64,000 nt of DNA from Oceanococcus sp041619555. GTDB lineage: Bacteria > Pseudomonadota > Gammaproteobacteria > Nevskiales > Oceanococcaceae. The number at the start of each line of letters is the position of its first letter. Position 1 is the stretch's first letter. Below are positions 34,256-43,484 of this stretch, one piece after another. The notes under the pieces are model-generated. The model saw only the letters and a program-made list of their open reading frames with translations. It was not told the DNA's origin and made no database searches. A program made the translations under genes and the position numbers. The stretch spans positions 1 through 64,000 of the forward strand of contig JBFKDQ010000010.1 in the NCBI GenBank assembly GCA_041619555.1, written 5' to 3'.

Positions 34256-35713
34256 TCAATCCAGCAGATGAATCTCGACGCGCCGATTCTGTTCACGCCC
34301 TTCTTCGGTCACATTCTCCGCAATCGGACGGGTCTCGCCATAACCTTTGGACACGATGCTGTCGGCGGCGACGCCTTCGCTGACCAGGAACTTGCGCACG
34401 GCCGCGGCGCGCCGTTCCGAAAGCTTCTGGTTGTAGGCCTCCGAACCCTTGGAATCGGTGTGTCCCGCCACTTCGATGCGCAGCCCCGGCTGGTCGTTCA
34501 ACGATTTCGCCACCCGCCGCAGCAATTGCCGAGAATCCGGCAACAGATCGGCCCGATCGAACTCGAAATGCACATTGTGCAGGGTGATCACCTGATTGCG
34601 AACCGGACAACCCATCTTGTCCACTTCCAGGCCCGGGAAGGTGTTCGGACACTGATCCAGGGCATTGGCGACGCCATCGCCGTCATTGTCCCGTGAGCAA
34701 CCGCGTTCGTTGACCGGCACGCCGTAAGGCGTATTGGGGCAGTCATCGCGGAAATCCGGCACCCCATCCTGGTCGGTGTCGTAAGGACAGCCATTCACAT
34801 CGACTTCGGCACCGAAGGGCGTATTCGGGCACAGATCCTTGCTATTGATCACGCCATCCTGATCGGAATCCAGCGGGCAGCCATCGGCGTCAACCGGCAC
34901 GCCCAGCGGGGTATCCGGACAACGGTCCACCGGATCGATCACACCGTCGCGATCCGAATCCAGCGGGCAGCCATCGGCATCAACCGGCACGCCAATCGGC
35001 GTGTTCGGGCATTTGTCCCGATGATCCGGCACGCCATCCCCATCGGAGTCCAGCGAACAACCCAGTTCATTGACCTCCGCACCGAAGGGCGTATTGGGGC
35101 ACTGATCCAGCGCATCCGCTACCCCGTCACCGTCGCTGTCCGGTGGTGGTGGTGGCCACTGCCCGAAGCTGTAACGCAGACCGGCGGTCAGGGTCCAGGT
35201 GTAATATTGGTCATCGCGGATTGGCCCCTGAGCATCCATCGCGTCTATCGCGTAGCGTCCCTGGCCAACGAAATCAAATTTGCCATCCAGCTGCTTGCTG
35301 AACGCCAGACCAGTGAAATAGCCGAAGCCATTCTGCGCGACGCTCAGCCAGTTGATGTGATGGACGAAGGCCCCGCCGATCAGGCTGAGATCCAGGCCCG
35401 TATTCTCGAACTTCATCAGGTCGAAATTGGCCTTGACCCCGCCGATCGCGCGCGAGAACTCGGCGGACATGCCGGAATTGGCCACGTTCGCCACATCCAC
35501 AACGAGATAGCCGACCTCAGCCTCCAGCGTCAGACGCGGATACAGACGACGCCCCACGGTGCCGAAAACCGCAAAGCCCGCATCCGTATTCGAACGATCG
35601 GTAAATGCGCCCCCTGCCATCGTCGTGACGAACCAGCGATCGTCAAAATCCGCGGCCTGACTGCTGAAGGCGCAAAGCGCCCCCGCCAACACGCCCCATC
35701 CCAATCCTCGCAT
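34256..35713 (-). CDS. OmpA/OprF-like porin with six thrombospondin type 3 repeats
   Basis: A 485-residue outer-membrane protein that anchors to peptidoglycan. After a signal peptide (GVLAGALCAFSSQA) there is an OmpA-like beta-barrel (about residues 25-185), a PPPPP hinge, six Asp-rich TSP3 calcium-binding repeats (pattern DSDGDGVADALDQCPNTP, about 190-345) and an OmpA C-terminal domain with FEFDRADLLPDS, AGHTDSKGSEAYNQKLSERR and YGETRPIAENVTEEGREQNR. Start at 35713 (MRGLGW) has AAAGGG 9 nt upstream; an ATG three codons earlier is too close to it. Each repeat has a Cys pair pattern typical of OprF-type hinges. Confidence 0.92.
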   Translation of the reverse strand: MRGLGWGVLAGALCAFSSQAADFDDRWFVTTMAGGAFTDRSNTDAGFAVFGTVGRRLYPRLTLEAEVGYLVVDVANVANSGMSAEFSRAIGGVKANFDLMKFENTGLDLSLIGGAFVHHINWLSVAQNGFGYFTGLAFSKQLDGKFDFVGQGRYAIDAMDAQGPIRDDQYYTWTLTAGLRYSFGQWPPPPPDSDGDGVADALDQCPNTPFGAEVNELGCSLDSDGDGVPDHRDKCPNTPIGVPVDADGCPLDSDRDGVIDPVDRCPDTPLGVPVDADGCPLDSDQDGVINSKDLCPNTPFGAEVDVNGCPYDTDQDGVPDFRDDCPNTPYGVPVNERGCSRDNDGDGVANALDQCPNTFPGLEVDKMGCPVRNQVITLHNVHFEFDRADLLPDSRQLLRRVAKSLNDQPGLRIEVAGHTDSKGSEAYNQKLSERRAAAVRKFLVSEGVAADSIVSKGYGETRPIAENVTEEGREQNRRVEIHLLD

Positions 35714-35823
35714 ATCCCTCATCCCTTTCTATTGGGGCAAAATTCCCCAGCCCTGCTTGATCGATGTCGCCTGGATGAAGCAGTCATCCGACGACCGTGT
35801 TCATGTTCGAATCCAAGCGCCTG

Positions 35824-37665
35824 TTATGGCGACGCTGTGTAAACGCTTGCACATGCCGGTACGCTCGGCGCGGTGGTCGGCTGGAAAGCGCCTTCACAGA
35901 AGGCCTGAAAATCACTCGACACCAGCACCGGCGTAATCGCCTCGAAATCCTGCAGACGGGTCTGCACACAGGCCATCCCGGCGGCGACGCTTTCATCCGG
36001 ATTGCCGCTGACCCGTCCTTTCGGTGGGGTGTTGGTGACGAAGGCCGGCGAGGCCGTGGGATCGGTACTCAGCGACGGGAATTCCTCACAGGCATCAAAG
36101 AATTCTCCGATGATGGGCAGCTGACTCAAAACCGAACCCGGCCTAGCTTGCCAGTCCGACACATCGGTCACGATCACGCTGCAATTCAGCGGGTCACCAT
36201 TGGAATCGACCGTATCGACAATGGCATGTCCAGTCAGCTGTACGGCGGCGCCAAGGCTGACTTCATCCCCCACGCAGGCCAGATCAGGCGTCACTTCCAG
36301 GGCCTTGACCACCGGCGTCAGGATCTGGATCACGGCCTCTCCGGCCACCCCCTGATGCATGGCGGTAATGGTCACCGGCCCCTCCGCGGCATCCGGCTGG
36401 AGCACGAAGGCCGGATTGAACTGGGTGATCGGCGTCAGCACCTCGGGCTCGGAGGATGCCCAAAGGGTATCCGGGGTTTCGCTGACATCCACCGGATCCA
36501 GCTCTTCCAGCGTGTCGGGATCCTGGAACACCGCCATCGCGCTGAACAGCACGACGGGTTCCAGGCCGGCGAATGCGACTATGGGGCCGCCGACTTCAAC
36601 GCGCAGCAACTGGGCATTGATGACGGAAATCTGCACCGGCTGGATTTCAAGCCCTTCAAAGGTGGCGGAGATTTCCGTGACACCCGGGGCAATCGCACGG
36701 ACCAGCCCATCGGCATCAATGGTAGCCACTTCAGGGCGACTGGATATCCAGGTCGCCGAGCGCGTCAGATCCTGGGTCACGGTGCCGGCCGGACCATTCG
36801 GATTGCAATTCTCGAATTCGGCCAGCAGACGCAGGATCTTGGCCCCGCCGATCGGCAGCGGCGCGATCGTCGCGGGGTCGATGGCCACGCTTGCGTTCTC
36901 CGCGGCGCAGACTCGCATCGTCGCCGGAATTTCCGATTTCAGGGGTGTGGCTTCATCGGTATAGACGCAGTCCACATCGGCAACACCCAATGCTTCTGCT
37001 TTGCCCAGCCCCTTCTTGTCGGTGTTGTTGACGGTGTAGACGCCTTCATCGCTGCTCTGCCATTCGGCCAGCTGGGTCACGTTACAAGTGCTGGATGTTA
37101 GCCCCGAGCAGGCGGCTTCGCCGGAATACTGCGCGAAACATTCGAATTGCTGTGCGCTGCCTTTGAGAACGATCTTCTCACCCTGCGGGTTGATCTCGAC
37201 CTTCTCCAGCACCGGCTCGGTCACCTGCAGCACCGAGCTGCCCTCAATGCCGTCGCGCAGGGCGAAAAATTTCAGAGGCTCAGAACGCTGCCGGCCGGTG
37301 TACACCCCATTGGGGCCGATTTCGACCGCGGCGCGACCGGCGGTTTCGACGGTCCAGCGCACGCGATTGCTGATGTCCACCCATTTCGGCGGGATGTCGA
37401 TGCCATCATCGGGCGAGAACAGACCTTCATAGCGTCCCAGGGCACAGAACTGCTGGCTCTTGTTCAAACGGAGAATGGACGGGCTGCTGAGCCTGCGGGC
37501 CACACAGGCGCTGGCCAGTGGCGGACAGGCATTTTCCACCCTTTCGCAAACCTTGATGTCGGTCAGCGCGGGAACAAATGTCGGGCTCTTGATTTCCTTG
37601 CAGGCCACCAGTCCGCCGGTCACCAGCATCAGCATTCCCACAAAAGGCAATTTACGCATTTTCAT
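35824..37665 (-). CDS. Large Cys-rich lipoprotein with bacterial Ig-like (BIG2) domains
   Basis: A 613-residue lipoprotein. The signal ends in the lipobox LVAC (Cys22). The mature protein has many cysteines, especially in the first 250 residues (for example CERVENACPPLASACVARR), and Ig-like repeats with TWISSRPEVATIDADGLVRA and APGVTEISATFEGLEIQ, typical BIG2 phrases. BIG2 domains are common in bacterial surface and adhesion proteins. It ends about 110 nt upstream of the OmpA gene on the same strand, so the two may be cotranscribed. Function unknown; an outer-membrane or surface structural role is inferred. Confidence 0.75.
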   Translation of the reverse strand: MKMRKLPFVGMLMLVTGGLVACKEIKSPTFVPALTDIKVCERVENACPPLASACVARRLSSPSILRLNKSQQFCALGRYEGLFSPDDGIDIPPKWVDISNRVRWTVETAGRAAVEIGPNGVYTGRQRSEPLKFFALRDGIEGSSVLQVTEPVLEKVEINPQGEKIVLKGSAQQFECFAQYSGEAACSGLTSSTCNVTQLAEWQSSDEGVYTVNNTDKKGLGKAEALGVADVDCVYTDEATPLKSEIPATMRVCAAENASVAIDPATIAPLPIGGAKILRLLAEFENCNPNGPAGTVTQDLTRSATWISSRPEVATIDADGLVRAIAPGVTEISATFEGLEIQPVQISVINAQLLRVEVGGPIVAFAGLEPVVLFSAMAVFQDPDTLEELDPVDVSETPDTLWASSEPEVLTPITQFNPAFVLQPDAAEGPVTITAMHQGVAGEAVIQILTPVVKALEVTPDLACVGDEVSLGAAVQLTGHAIVDTVDSNGDPLNCSVIVTDVSDWQARPGSVLSQLPIIGEFFDACEEFPSLSTDPTASPAFVTNTPPKGRVSGNPDESVAAGMACVQTRLQDFEAITPVLVSSDFQAFCEGAFQPTTAPSVPACASVYTASP

Positions 37666-37867
37666 TCAGCACCGTGTGTCGCTCTATCCGAGGCAGGTTC
37701 AGCAATACACGCATTATGCCCACAAACCGCTCCATTAAAAAACCTATCTCTCCGATAAACCGGGACTTAGAATCGGCTTTTCATCGCTTTCGTGAGGCTG
37801 ATTCAGGCACCGGACGAAACTGTGCCATGCTTGGACCGGATTGGTTCGTTTCCTAGAGCTTGCGTGC

Positions 37868-39136
37868 ATGATGGAAGAAAGGCTGGTTGCCAGAATTCGC
37901 TGCGGCGAACATCTGCTGCTGCAGCGGCAGCCGCTTGAGGCGACGCTGGACCCAGGTCACTGGTCCCTGCCAGGTGCCCCGTTGGGTCATGCCACGAGCA
38001 AGCCGCACCCGGCGCTGTGCGCGGTGCCGATCCCCCTGGCCAGCAGCTTGAACCAGCTGCTGCAGACCCTGGATTTGCCGCTGCGCGACCTGCGCTCGGT
38101 CACCCCGCACGGCGTCAGCCAGAGCCCAGCCTGGCACCCCAGACCGGTTCGCGCCCACCTGCTGAGCTGTGAGATCGATGGCCAGATCACGCCCGCGGCC
38201 AGCCATGGGAATGCGTTGCGCTGGTGGCACCGGTCGGACTGGCAAGCGAGGTTTGCCAGCGGCGAGTTGCTGCTGAATCCGCACAGCCAGATCCTGCTGC
38301 ATTCGGATATGCAAGCGGACTGGGCGACAATCAAAAAGGAAGAGCCGTTGCCCGAACTGCAGATCCTGCCGGTGCGCTCCCATACCCTGCCGCCCGCCGC
38401 CCACACCAATGCGTTCTTGATCGGCGCCAGGGACAGCCTGCTGGTGGACCCCTCACCCTGCGACGAAGCCGCTTACCAGGGCCTGCTTGATCTGGTCCGC
38501 GATGCCGGACTGCGCGCCGTATTGCTGACCCACCACCACCCCGATCATCATCAGCAGTCCACCCGCCTGGCCCGTGAGCTCGAATTACCCATCCTGTGCA
38601 GCGCGGACAGCCGCGCACGCATCCCCGCCCGCTTCGGCGCTGACTACTGGCACGGGATCGATGTGCACACGGTCAGCGACGGCGACACGGTTGGCCGCTG
38701 GCTGGATCAGCCGGTCGAGGCCCACGCTGTCCCAGGGCACGATGAAGGTCAGCTGGCCCTGAGCCCGGCCAACCGCCGCTGGATGATTGTGGGCGATCTG
38801 ATTCAGGGCATCGGCACGGTGGTCATCGGCCAGCCTGAAGGTCATATGGGACGCTATTTCCGCTCCCTGCAGTGGGTGATCAACCAGGCCCCCGGAGTCA
38901 TCCTGCCCTCACACGGTCAGGCCATGGCGGGCACCCATCGCATCGCCGAGACCTTGAGGCATCGGCGCCAGCGCGAGGAGCAAGTCCTGCGCCTGGCGCG
39001 GGCGGGACATGACCTGGAATCGATGCTGGCGCAGATCTATGCACAGGTCGACCGTCGGCTCTGGGGTCTGGCGCGCATGAACATCCAGGCCCATCTGGAC
39101 AAGCTGCTGGACGAAGGCCGTCTGCCACCGAACTGA
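37868..39136 (+). CDS. Metallo-beta-lactamase-fold hydrolase with an unusual N-terminal domain
   Basis: A 422-residue protein. The first 165 residues resemble a degenerate Nudix domain (LLLQRQPLEATLDPGHWSLPG) without a recognisable Nudix box. The remainder is an MBL-fold hydrolase with LLTHHHPDHHQQS, AVPGHDEGQLALSP, MIVGDLIQGIG and LPSHGQAM, giving the expected metal ligands. This resembles the LACTB2 group of hydrolases. The ATG at 37868 was chosen; no strong ribosome-binding site is seen. It is divergent from the lipoprotein gene and convergent to the oxidoreductase gene. Confidence 0.8.
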   Translation: MMEERLVARIRCGEHLLLQRQPLEATLDPGHWSLPGAPLGHATSKPHPALCAVPIPLASSLNQLLQTLDLPLRDLRSVTPHGVSQSPAWHPRPVRAHLLSCEIDGQITPAASHGNALRWWHRSDWQARFASGELLLNPHSQILLHSDMQADWATIKKEEPLPELQILPVRSHTLPPAAHTNAFLIGARDSLLVDPSPCDEAAYQGLLDLVRDAGLRAVLLTHHHPDHHQQSTRLARELELPILCSADSRARIPARFGADYWHGIDVHTVSDGDTVGRWLDQPVEAHAVPGHDEGQLALSPANRRWMIVGDLIQGIGTVVIGQPEGHMGRYFRSLQWVINQAPGVILPSHGQAMAGTHRIAETLRHRRQREEQVLRLARAGHDLESMLAQIYAQVDRRLWGLARMNIQAHLDKLLDEGRLPPN

Positions 39137-39154
39137 GACGGCCAGCGCGCGAAC

Positions 39155-40177
39155 TCAGCCCTCCGGCAGCAGGATCAGCTTGCCGAAGTTTTCCCGGCTT
39201 TCAATCATCGCGTGGGCTTCTGCCACTTCGGAGAAGCGGAACAGGCGATCGACATGGGGGCCAGCCCAGCCGCTCGCGACACCCGCCAGAATGGAGTCCA
39301 TCCAGAGCCTGAACAGTCGTGCTTCCTGATACATGGCATGGATGTTCACGCCAAACACCCCCTGATTGCCCGGGATCAGCCGGGCTGGATGAAACCAGGG
39401 TGCACCTAGAAAGAGCCGGAGCAGTTTCAGCTTGCCCCAGGCCCCGGCGCCGGAAGCGCCGGAGATGCCATACATGCCCATGCGACCACCGGGTGCGAGC
39501 AGGCTCTGGGTTTGCCGCCAGTGCGGACCACCGATCGGATCAATGGCCAGATCCACGCCGCGGCCCTCGGTGAGCTCCAGCACCTCGGCCTGCCAGCCGG
39601 CCTGGGTGTAATCCAGCACATGTTCCGCCCCGCGGGCGCCCAGCCGCTGATGCTTGGCACTGCTGGCGGTTGCGATCACCCGCGCGCCGATTGCCCGCGC
39701 GATATCCAGCGCCGCCAGCCCCACCCCACCACCGGCGTTATGGATCAGCACGCATTCATAGGCCTGCAGCCCGCCCATGGCACAGAGCAACGCCCAGGCA
39801 GTCAGATAATTCAATGGCAGTGCCGCCGCCTGCTCCCAACTCAGACCCGCAGGCAGTGACCAGACGTAGTCGACCCGGCAGCAGACCTTCTGCGCATAGG
39901 CGCCAAAATCGGTCAATGCCATGACCCGGCGTCCGAGCCAGGCCGGATCGACCCCGCTGCCGATCGCTTCGATGACGCCGGCGGCTTCGTAACCCAGCGT
40001 GCAGGGCAAGGGCGGGCAGTCCGGATAGATGCCTTGCCGGGCAAGGATATCGGCGAAATTGATGCCCGCGGCTTGCACCGCAATGCGCACCTCACCGGGC
40101 CCCGGCTCCGGTTCGACCAGTTCACGCAGCTCAAAAACAGAGCTCGGTCCATGTCGCTCCAGTCTGATCACTTGCAT
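39155..40177 (-). CDS. NADPH:quinone oxidoreductase / VAT1-like zinc-type alcohol dehydrogenase
   Basis: A 340-residue medium-chain dehydrogenase/reductase. It has GINFADILARQGIYPDCPP, the NADPH-binding IHNAGGGVGLAALDIARA and GVDLAIDPIGGPHWRQTQ. Cysteine ligands for structural zinc are not evident, as usual for the quinone oxidoreductase and VAT1 group. The start at 40177 has GGAGGG upstream. It is divergent from the porin gene. Substrate unknown. Confidence 0.85.
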   Translation of the reverse strand: MQVIRLERHGPSSVFELRELVEPEPGPGEVRIAVQAAGINFADILARQGIYPDCPPLPCTLGYEAAGVIEAIGSGVDPAWLGRRVMALTDFGAYAQKVCCRVDYVWSLPAGLSWEQAAALPLNYLTAWALLCAMGGLQAYECVLIHNAGGGVGLAALDIARAIGARVIATASSAKHQRLGARGAEHVLDYTQAGWQAEVLELTEGRGVDLAIDPIGGPHWRQTQSLLAPGGRMGMYGISGASGAGAWGKLKLLRLFLGAPWFHPARLIPGNQGVFGVNIHAMYQEARLFRLWMDSILAGVASGWAGPHVDRLFRFSEVAEAHAMIESRENFGKLILLPEG

Positions 40178-40266
40178 GATGCGGCGCCCTCCCGGCACGT
40201 TCCTGCGCGAAAAATATTGCCTGCGCTTGCGCCCAAGCGTTCCCATTCTCAATCAGTCAGACTACA

Positions 40267-40287
40267 ATTGCATGTTCACATTGCAAT
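40267..40287. promoter_or_regulatory. Inverted repeat in the porin upstream region
   Basis: ATTGCA, 9 nt, TGCAAT: a perfect 6-bp inverted repeat about 75 nt upstream of the porin start, with AATAAT just downstream as a possible -10. It may be a regulator binding site for the porin or for the divergent oxidoreductase. Weak evidence. Confidence 0.3.
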
Positions 40288-40360
40288 AATGTGCACCGGG
40301 CGCGTTGGACGCAGCGCGGCTGTGATGTGGGGAACTCCAATTAAATTACCGAGGACATCG

Positions 40361-41374
40361 ATGAAAAATCATCTGACGGGTGCGTTTGTACTGGCCGCGA
40401 TCGCGGCACCTTTGACCGCACAGGCCGAAGGCAAAATCTATGGCCAATTCAACCTGAGCGCGAGCGAAGTGGATGGCGTGTTTTCCGATCTGGCCGGCAA
40501 CGAGGTCACCCAGGAAGGCCAAAGCGGCGACAACAATGCTTCCCGCCTGGGCTTCCAGGGCGAGAACGGCCAGTTCTTCTACGCCGTCGAACTGGGTCTG
40601 GGCGTCGACAACGGCGTCACCGGCGCCGGCTCCAACGGCCTGGCCACCACCCGCCATGCCTTCGTCGGCTTCAACAGCTCGGTCGGCACCTTCACCTTCG
40701 GTCGCAGCAACACCGCCTACAAGCTGGCCGCACAGCGTCTGGATCCGTTCTATGACACCTCCGCGATCAACTACAAGGGCGTGGGTCAGAACGAAGGTGG
40801 CGGTTATGGCCTGTCCAACCTGGCCAATGGCTGGACCAACAACTCCATCGGCTACATCTCACCGGAAGTGGCTGGCGTGACCATCAATGCCGGCGTCTAC
40901 CTGCAGGAACTGTCCGACGAAGATCATGATCTGGCCCTCGGCGCGGACTATCGTCTGGGCGATCTGTCCCTCGGCCTGCAATACCTGAGCATTGGTGCCG
41001 ACACCTCGGCTGGCGTGGTTGCCGGCGCGGGCACCGTGGTCGACACCGCGCTGCAGGGTACCGTCAGCTATGCGATGCAGGGCTGGAGCGTTGGGCTGTC
41101 CTATGAAATGGTTGATCTGCGTAGCGGCGACGAGCGCAACTACATGTTCCTCAGCGGCAGCTTCGACCTGAACGAGAACATCAGCCTGGCCGCCACCTAT
41201 GGCAGCGTTGATCAGGGTGCTGGCGAAGGCATGGGCTTCACCGTCGGCGCATTCGTCGATCTGATCGAAGACTTCACCGTCTACGGCCTGTATTCCCAGT
41301 CGGACCTCGACAATGCACCGTCGGCGGAAACCTCGGTGTTCAGCCTGGGCGTGAAGTACGGCTTCGAAATCTAA
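40361..41374 (+). CDS. Gram-negative general porin
   Basis: A 337-residue outer-membrane porin. It has a signal peptide (GAFVLAAIAAPLTAQA), a first beta-strand GKIYGQFNLSASEVDG, SRLGFQGENG, TRHAFVGFNSSVGTFTFGRS and an ending VFSLGVKYGFEI with the terminal aromatic-rich strand typical of Porin_4 proteins. The ATG at 40361 has GAGGA upstream. Expected to form a trimeric 16-strand barrel admitting small solutes. A strong terminator follows at 41391. Confidence 0.9.
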   Translation: MKNHLTGAFVLAAIAAPLTAQAEGKIYGQFNLSASEVDGVFSDLAGNEVTQEGQSGDNNASRLGFQGENGQFFYAVELGLGVDNGVTGAGSNGLATTRHAFVGFNSSVGTFTFGRSNTAYKLAAQRLDPFYDTSAINYKGVGQNEGGGYGLSNLANGWTNNSIGYISPEVAGVTINAGVYLQELSDEDHDLALGADYRLGDLSLGLQYLSIGADTSAGVVAGAGTVVDTALQGTVSYAMQGWSVGLSYEMVDLRSGDERNYMFLSGSFDLNENISLAATYGSVDQGAGEGMGFTVGAFVDLIEDFTVYGLYSQSDLDNAPSAETSVFSLGVKYGFEI

Positions 41375-41390
41375 AAGCATCGCAGATGAC

Positions 41391-41419
41391 AAAACGGCGC
41401 CCAAGGGCGCCGTTTTTTT
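41391..41419. terminator. Bidirectional terminator after the porin gene
   Basis: AAAA, CGGCGCCC, AA, GGGCGCCG and seven T residues. It serves the porin on the plus strand and, with its A run, the minus-strand hypothetical gene that ends at 41427. Confidence 0.9.
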
Positions 41420-41426
41420 GCCCGGC

Positions 41427-42008
41427 TTATCGCGCCAGCTGTTTCAGGCGATTGGCAACCACATCAACCGCGACACCATCGCGCACCGGAATCCGCGTCT
41501 TCGATCCGCTTTCCAGTTCACGCGCTAGCAGCGCCTGATCCCGCTCACGCATGGCCTGCTGCCCCAGTTCGAAACGGCGCTCGATCGAAGAGCTGCTGAT
41601 TTCCACCGCATTTTGCCCCCAGTACAGCAGTTTGTGCTCCGTTCCGAGCACTTCCAAGCCTTCCAGCGCAATCCGGTAGTAGACCTTGCCGCACGCCTTC
41701 TTGCGTTGCTGGGCGAAATTCGGCCGGTCGTATTCGACGCATTGCTCCCGCCTGAAGCTCAGCGCCTCGGCATCAAGATGAACTTCCATCGCATCAATGA
41801 CATCGCGCCAGTAGGCACGATCCTGCGGCGGCCCCGGCCGATCCCCCTGCGGCGCCGCCGCTTCGGGACGGCACAATTCCAGCACCTGCTGCGGCGTGAA
41901 ACCACGATCAAGATAATGATCGATGTCCTCCCGCTCGCAATCCACCGCCAGGACGGGCATCGCCACACCCATCAGGGCCAGTCCACAGGTCCGATACCAC
42001 CATTTCAT
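41427..42008 (-). CDS. Exported hypothetical protein
   Basis: A 193-residue protein with a signal peptide (CGLALMGVAMPVLA) and a mature part beginning DCEREDIDHYLDRGFTPQQV, which recalls short helical motifs in other exported proteins. Four mature cysteines are visible. The C-terminal half is charged and helical. No family recognised. It ends against the porin terminator and is divergent from the histidine-rich gene. Confidence 0.7.
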   Translation of the reverse strand: MKWWYRTCGLALMGVAMPVLAVDCEREDIDHYLDRGFTPQQVLELCRPEAAAPQGDRPGPPQDRAYWRDVIDAMEVHLDAEALSFRREQCVEYDRPNFAQQRKKACGKVYYRIALEGLEVLGTEHKLLYWGQNAVEISSSSIERRFELGQQAMRERDQALLARELESGSKTRIPVRDGVAVDVVANRLKQLAR

Positions 42009-42196
42009 TGATCAGGCTTCCGCTGTGATTAGGTTGGCGACGCTAAGCGATTTCGACGCAAAAGAACAGCATGCCAGGCCCTGCCCCGCATCGACACCTC
42101 AAGCTGTGGTGTGGCGCCCGCAGCGAATCTGGGTCGACCGGTCAACCGCCGGCCATCACGGTCGTTGAATCAGCACCTTCCATCGGAGTTCGCGTC

Positions 42197-42637
42197 ATGT
42201 CCCCCAGAAAGTTCCTGATTCCCGTGCTCATCAGTCTCGGCCTCGGTCAGCAGGCCTACGCCCATCCGCAGATCCGTGGTCATATCGCGATCGGTGACGG
42301 TCCGATCCACCTCGGCATCAATTTAGGCAGCGCCTTCTTTCGCCACCGGCATGCGCAACATCAGCATGGTCCGGTCTGCTACCGGCATTACCCACGCCAC
42401 CACGCCCACTGGTCACCGCCCAGATCCCGACCCAACGGGCATCACCCACACAGACCTGAGCATCACCGCCCACGCCATCAGGCCCGTCCTCATCGGCATC
42501 ACGGCCACCCCGCCGGACAAAACCGCCATCAACAAGCCGCCCCCCATCATGCGCATGCCAGAGGGCGGGCCCATCACCGCCACGCGCGCGACTGCCACCT
42601 GCACTACCCTCGCGGCCATGCACACTGGGGACACTGA
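42197..42637 (+). CDS. Histidine-rich exported protein
   Basis: A 146-residue protein with a signal peptide (FLIPVLISLGLGQQAYA) and a mature part in which His makes up most of the composition: 33 of 146 residues by hand count, mixed with Pro and Arg (for example GHHPHRPEHHRPRHQ). Two Cys are present. Such sequences bind zinc, nickel or copper; a periplasmic metal buffer is inferred. The ATG at 42197 starts at the signal peptide. The coding reality rests on the signal peptide, the terminator immediately after (42650) and the absence of a gene on the other strand. Confidence 0.6.
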   Translation: MSPRKFLIPVLISLGLGQQAYAHPQIRGHIAIGDGPIHLGINLGSAFFRHRHAQHQHGPVCYRHYPRHHAHWSPPRSRPNGHHPHRPEHHRPRHQARPHRHHGHPAGQNRHQQAAPHHAHARGRAHHRHARDCHLHYPRGHAHWGH

Positions 42638-42649
42638 AATCCTGGTGAC

Positions 42650-42680
42650 AAAAAAGCCCGGAATGCACCGGGCTTTTTTT
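42650..42680. terminator. Bidirectional terminator between the His-rich gene and dsbC
   Basis: AAAAAA, GCCCGG, a 6-nt loop, CCGGGC and seven T residues. It lies 13 nt after the His-rich gene stop and 31 nt beyond the dsbC stop on the other strand. Confidence 0.9.
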
Positions 42681-42710
42681 CGCGGAAAAATCAGCTTGCA
42701 GTCGTGTGAC

Positions 42711-43436
42711 TCAGCGGTCCAGTTTGGCCAGTTCCTGCGCCAGGCGCGCGGCTGGCATATAGCCCGGACGCAACGAGCCGTCATCCAGCACCAGCGCGGG
42801 CGTGCCGCGAATGCCAAGCTTCTGCCCGGCCAGGTAATGCTCCATCACCGGCGTGTCGCACTGCTGCGCAGGCACATCCCGCCCCTGTTTCGCATCCGTC
42901 ATCGCGGCGTTTCGGTCCGCCGCACACCAGACATTCTCCGCCTTGGCGAACGAGGCGGTGTTCGGGCCGCTACGGGGATAAAACAGATAGCGCACGCTGA
43001 TCCCCTGGGCATTGTAGTCGGCGATTTCCCGATGCAGTTTCCGGCAGTAACCACAATCGATGTCCGTAAACACGGTCATCACGTGCTTTTCCTTCTTCGC
43101 CGGGAAAATGATCATCTTGTCGGCGCCGATCTCGGCCATCGCTTTCTGACGCAGGCTTTTGCGACTGATCTCGGTCAGCGATTCACCGCGATCAAGATCA
43201 ATCAGATCACCATCAAGAAAATACTTGCCATCGGCGGTCACATAGCCGAAGGACAGTCCCCGATTGACCTCGAACAGGCCCTTCACCGGAGTGCGCCGAA
43301 TGTCGGAGGCCTGCAAGCCCGGAAAAGCCTTGCCCAGGGACTGGCTCAGGGCCTCAAGTTCGGCATCCTTCGGTCCAGCCGCCTGCGCGCAGAAACACAG
43401 CCCGGCAAATCCAAGGCCCAAGATCAGTTTTCTCAT
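42711..43436 (-). CDS. dsbC: Thiol:disulfide isomerase DsbC
   Basis: DsbC is the periplasmic dimeric isomerase that repairs wrong disulfides and is kept reduced by DsbD. The 241-residue protein has a signal peptide (LILGLGFAGLCFCAQA), an N-terminal dimerisation domain, and a thioredoxin-fold domain with the active site CGYC at residues 128-131 and the second pair Cys171/Cys193. GTPALVLDDG contains the cis-Pro. It lies just downstream of xerD, the same order as E. coli xerD-dsbC. Confidence 0.95.
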   Translation of the reverse strand: MRKLILGLGFAGLCFCAQAAGPKDAELEALSQSLGKAFPGLQASDIRRTPVKGLFEVNRGLSFGYVTADGKYFLDGDLIDLDRGESLTEISRKSLRQKAMAEIGADKMIIFPAKKEKHVMTVFTDIDCGYCRKLHREIADYNAQGISVRYLFYPRSGPNTASFAKAENVWCAADRNAAMTDAKQGRDVPAQQCDTPVMEHYLAGQKLGIRGTPALVLDDGSLRPGYMPAARLAQELAKLDR

Positions 43437-43484
43437 GATGACTCCAGTTTCAATTCAAGTGTGACCGCCGAGGCATTGAATAAT

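Noticed and set aside
34600..35140. Regular repeated DNA units resembling a CRISPR or tandem repeat array
   Set aside because: The units encode the TSP3 calcium-binding repeats of the OmpA-like protein; they are not identical and have no spacer structure.
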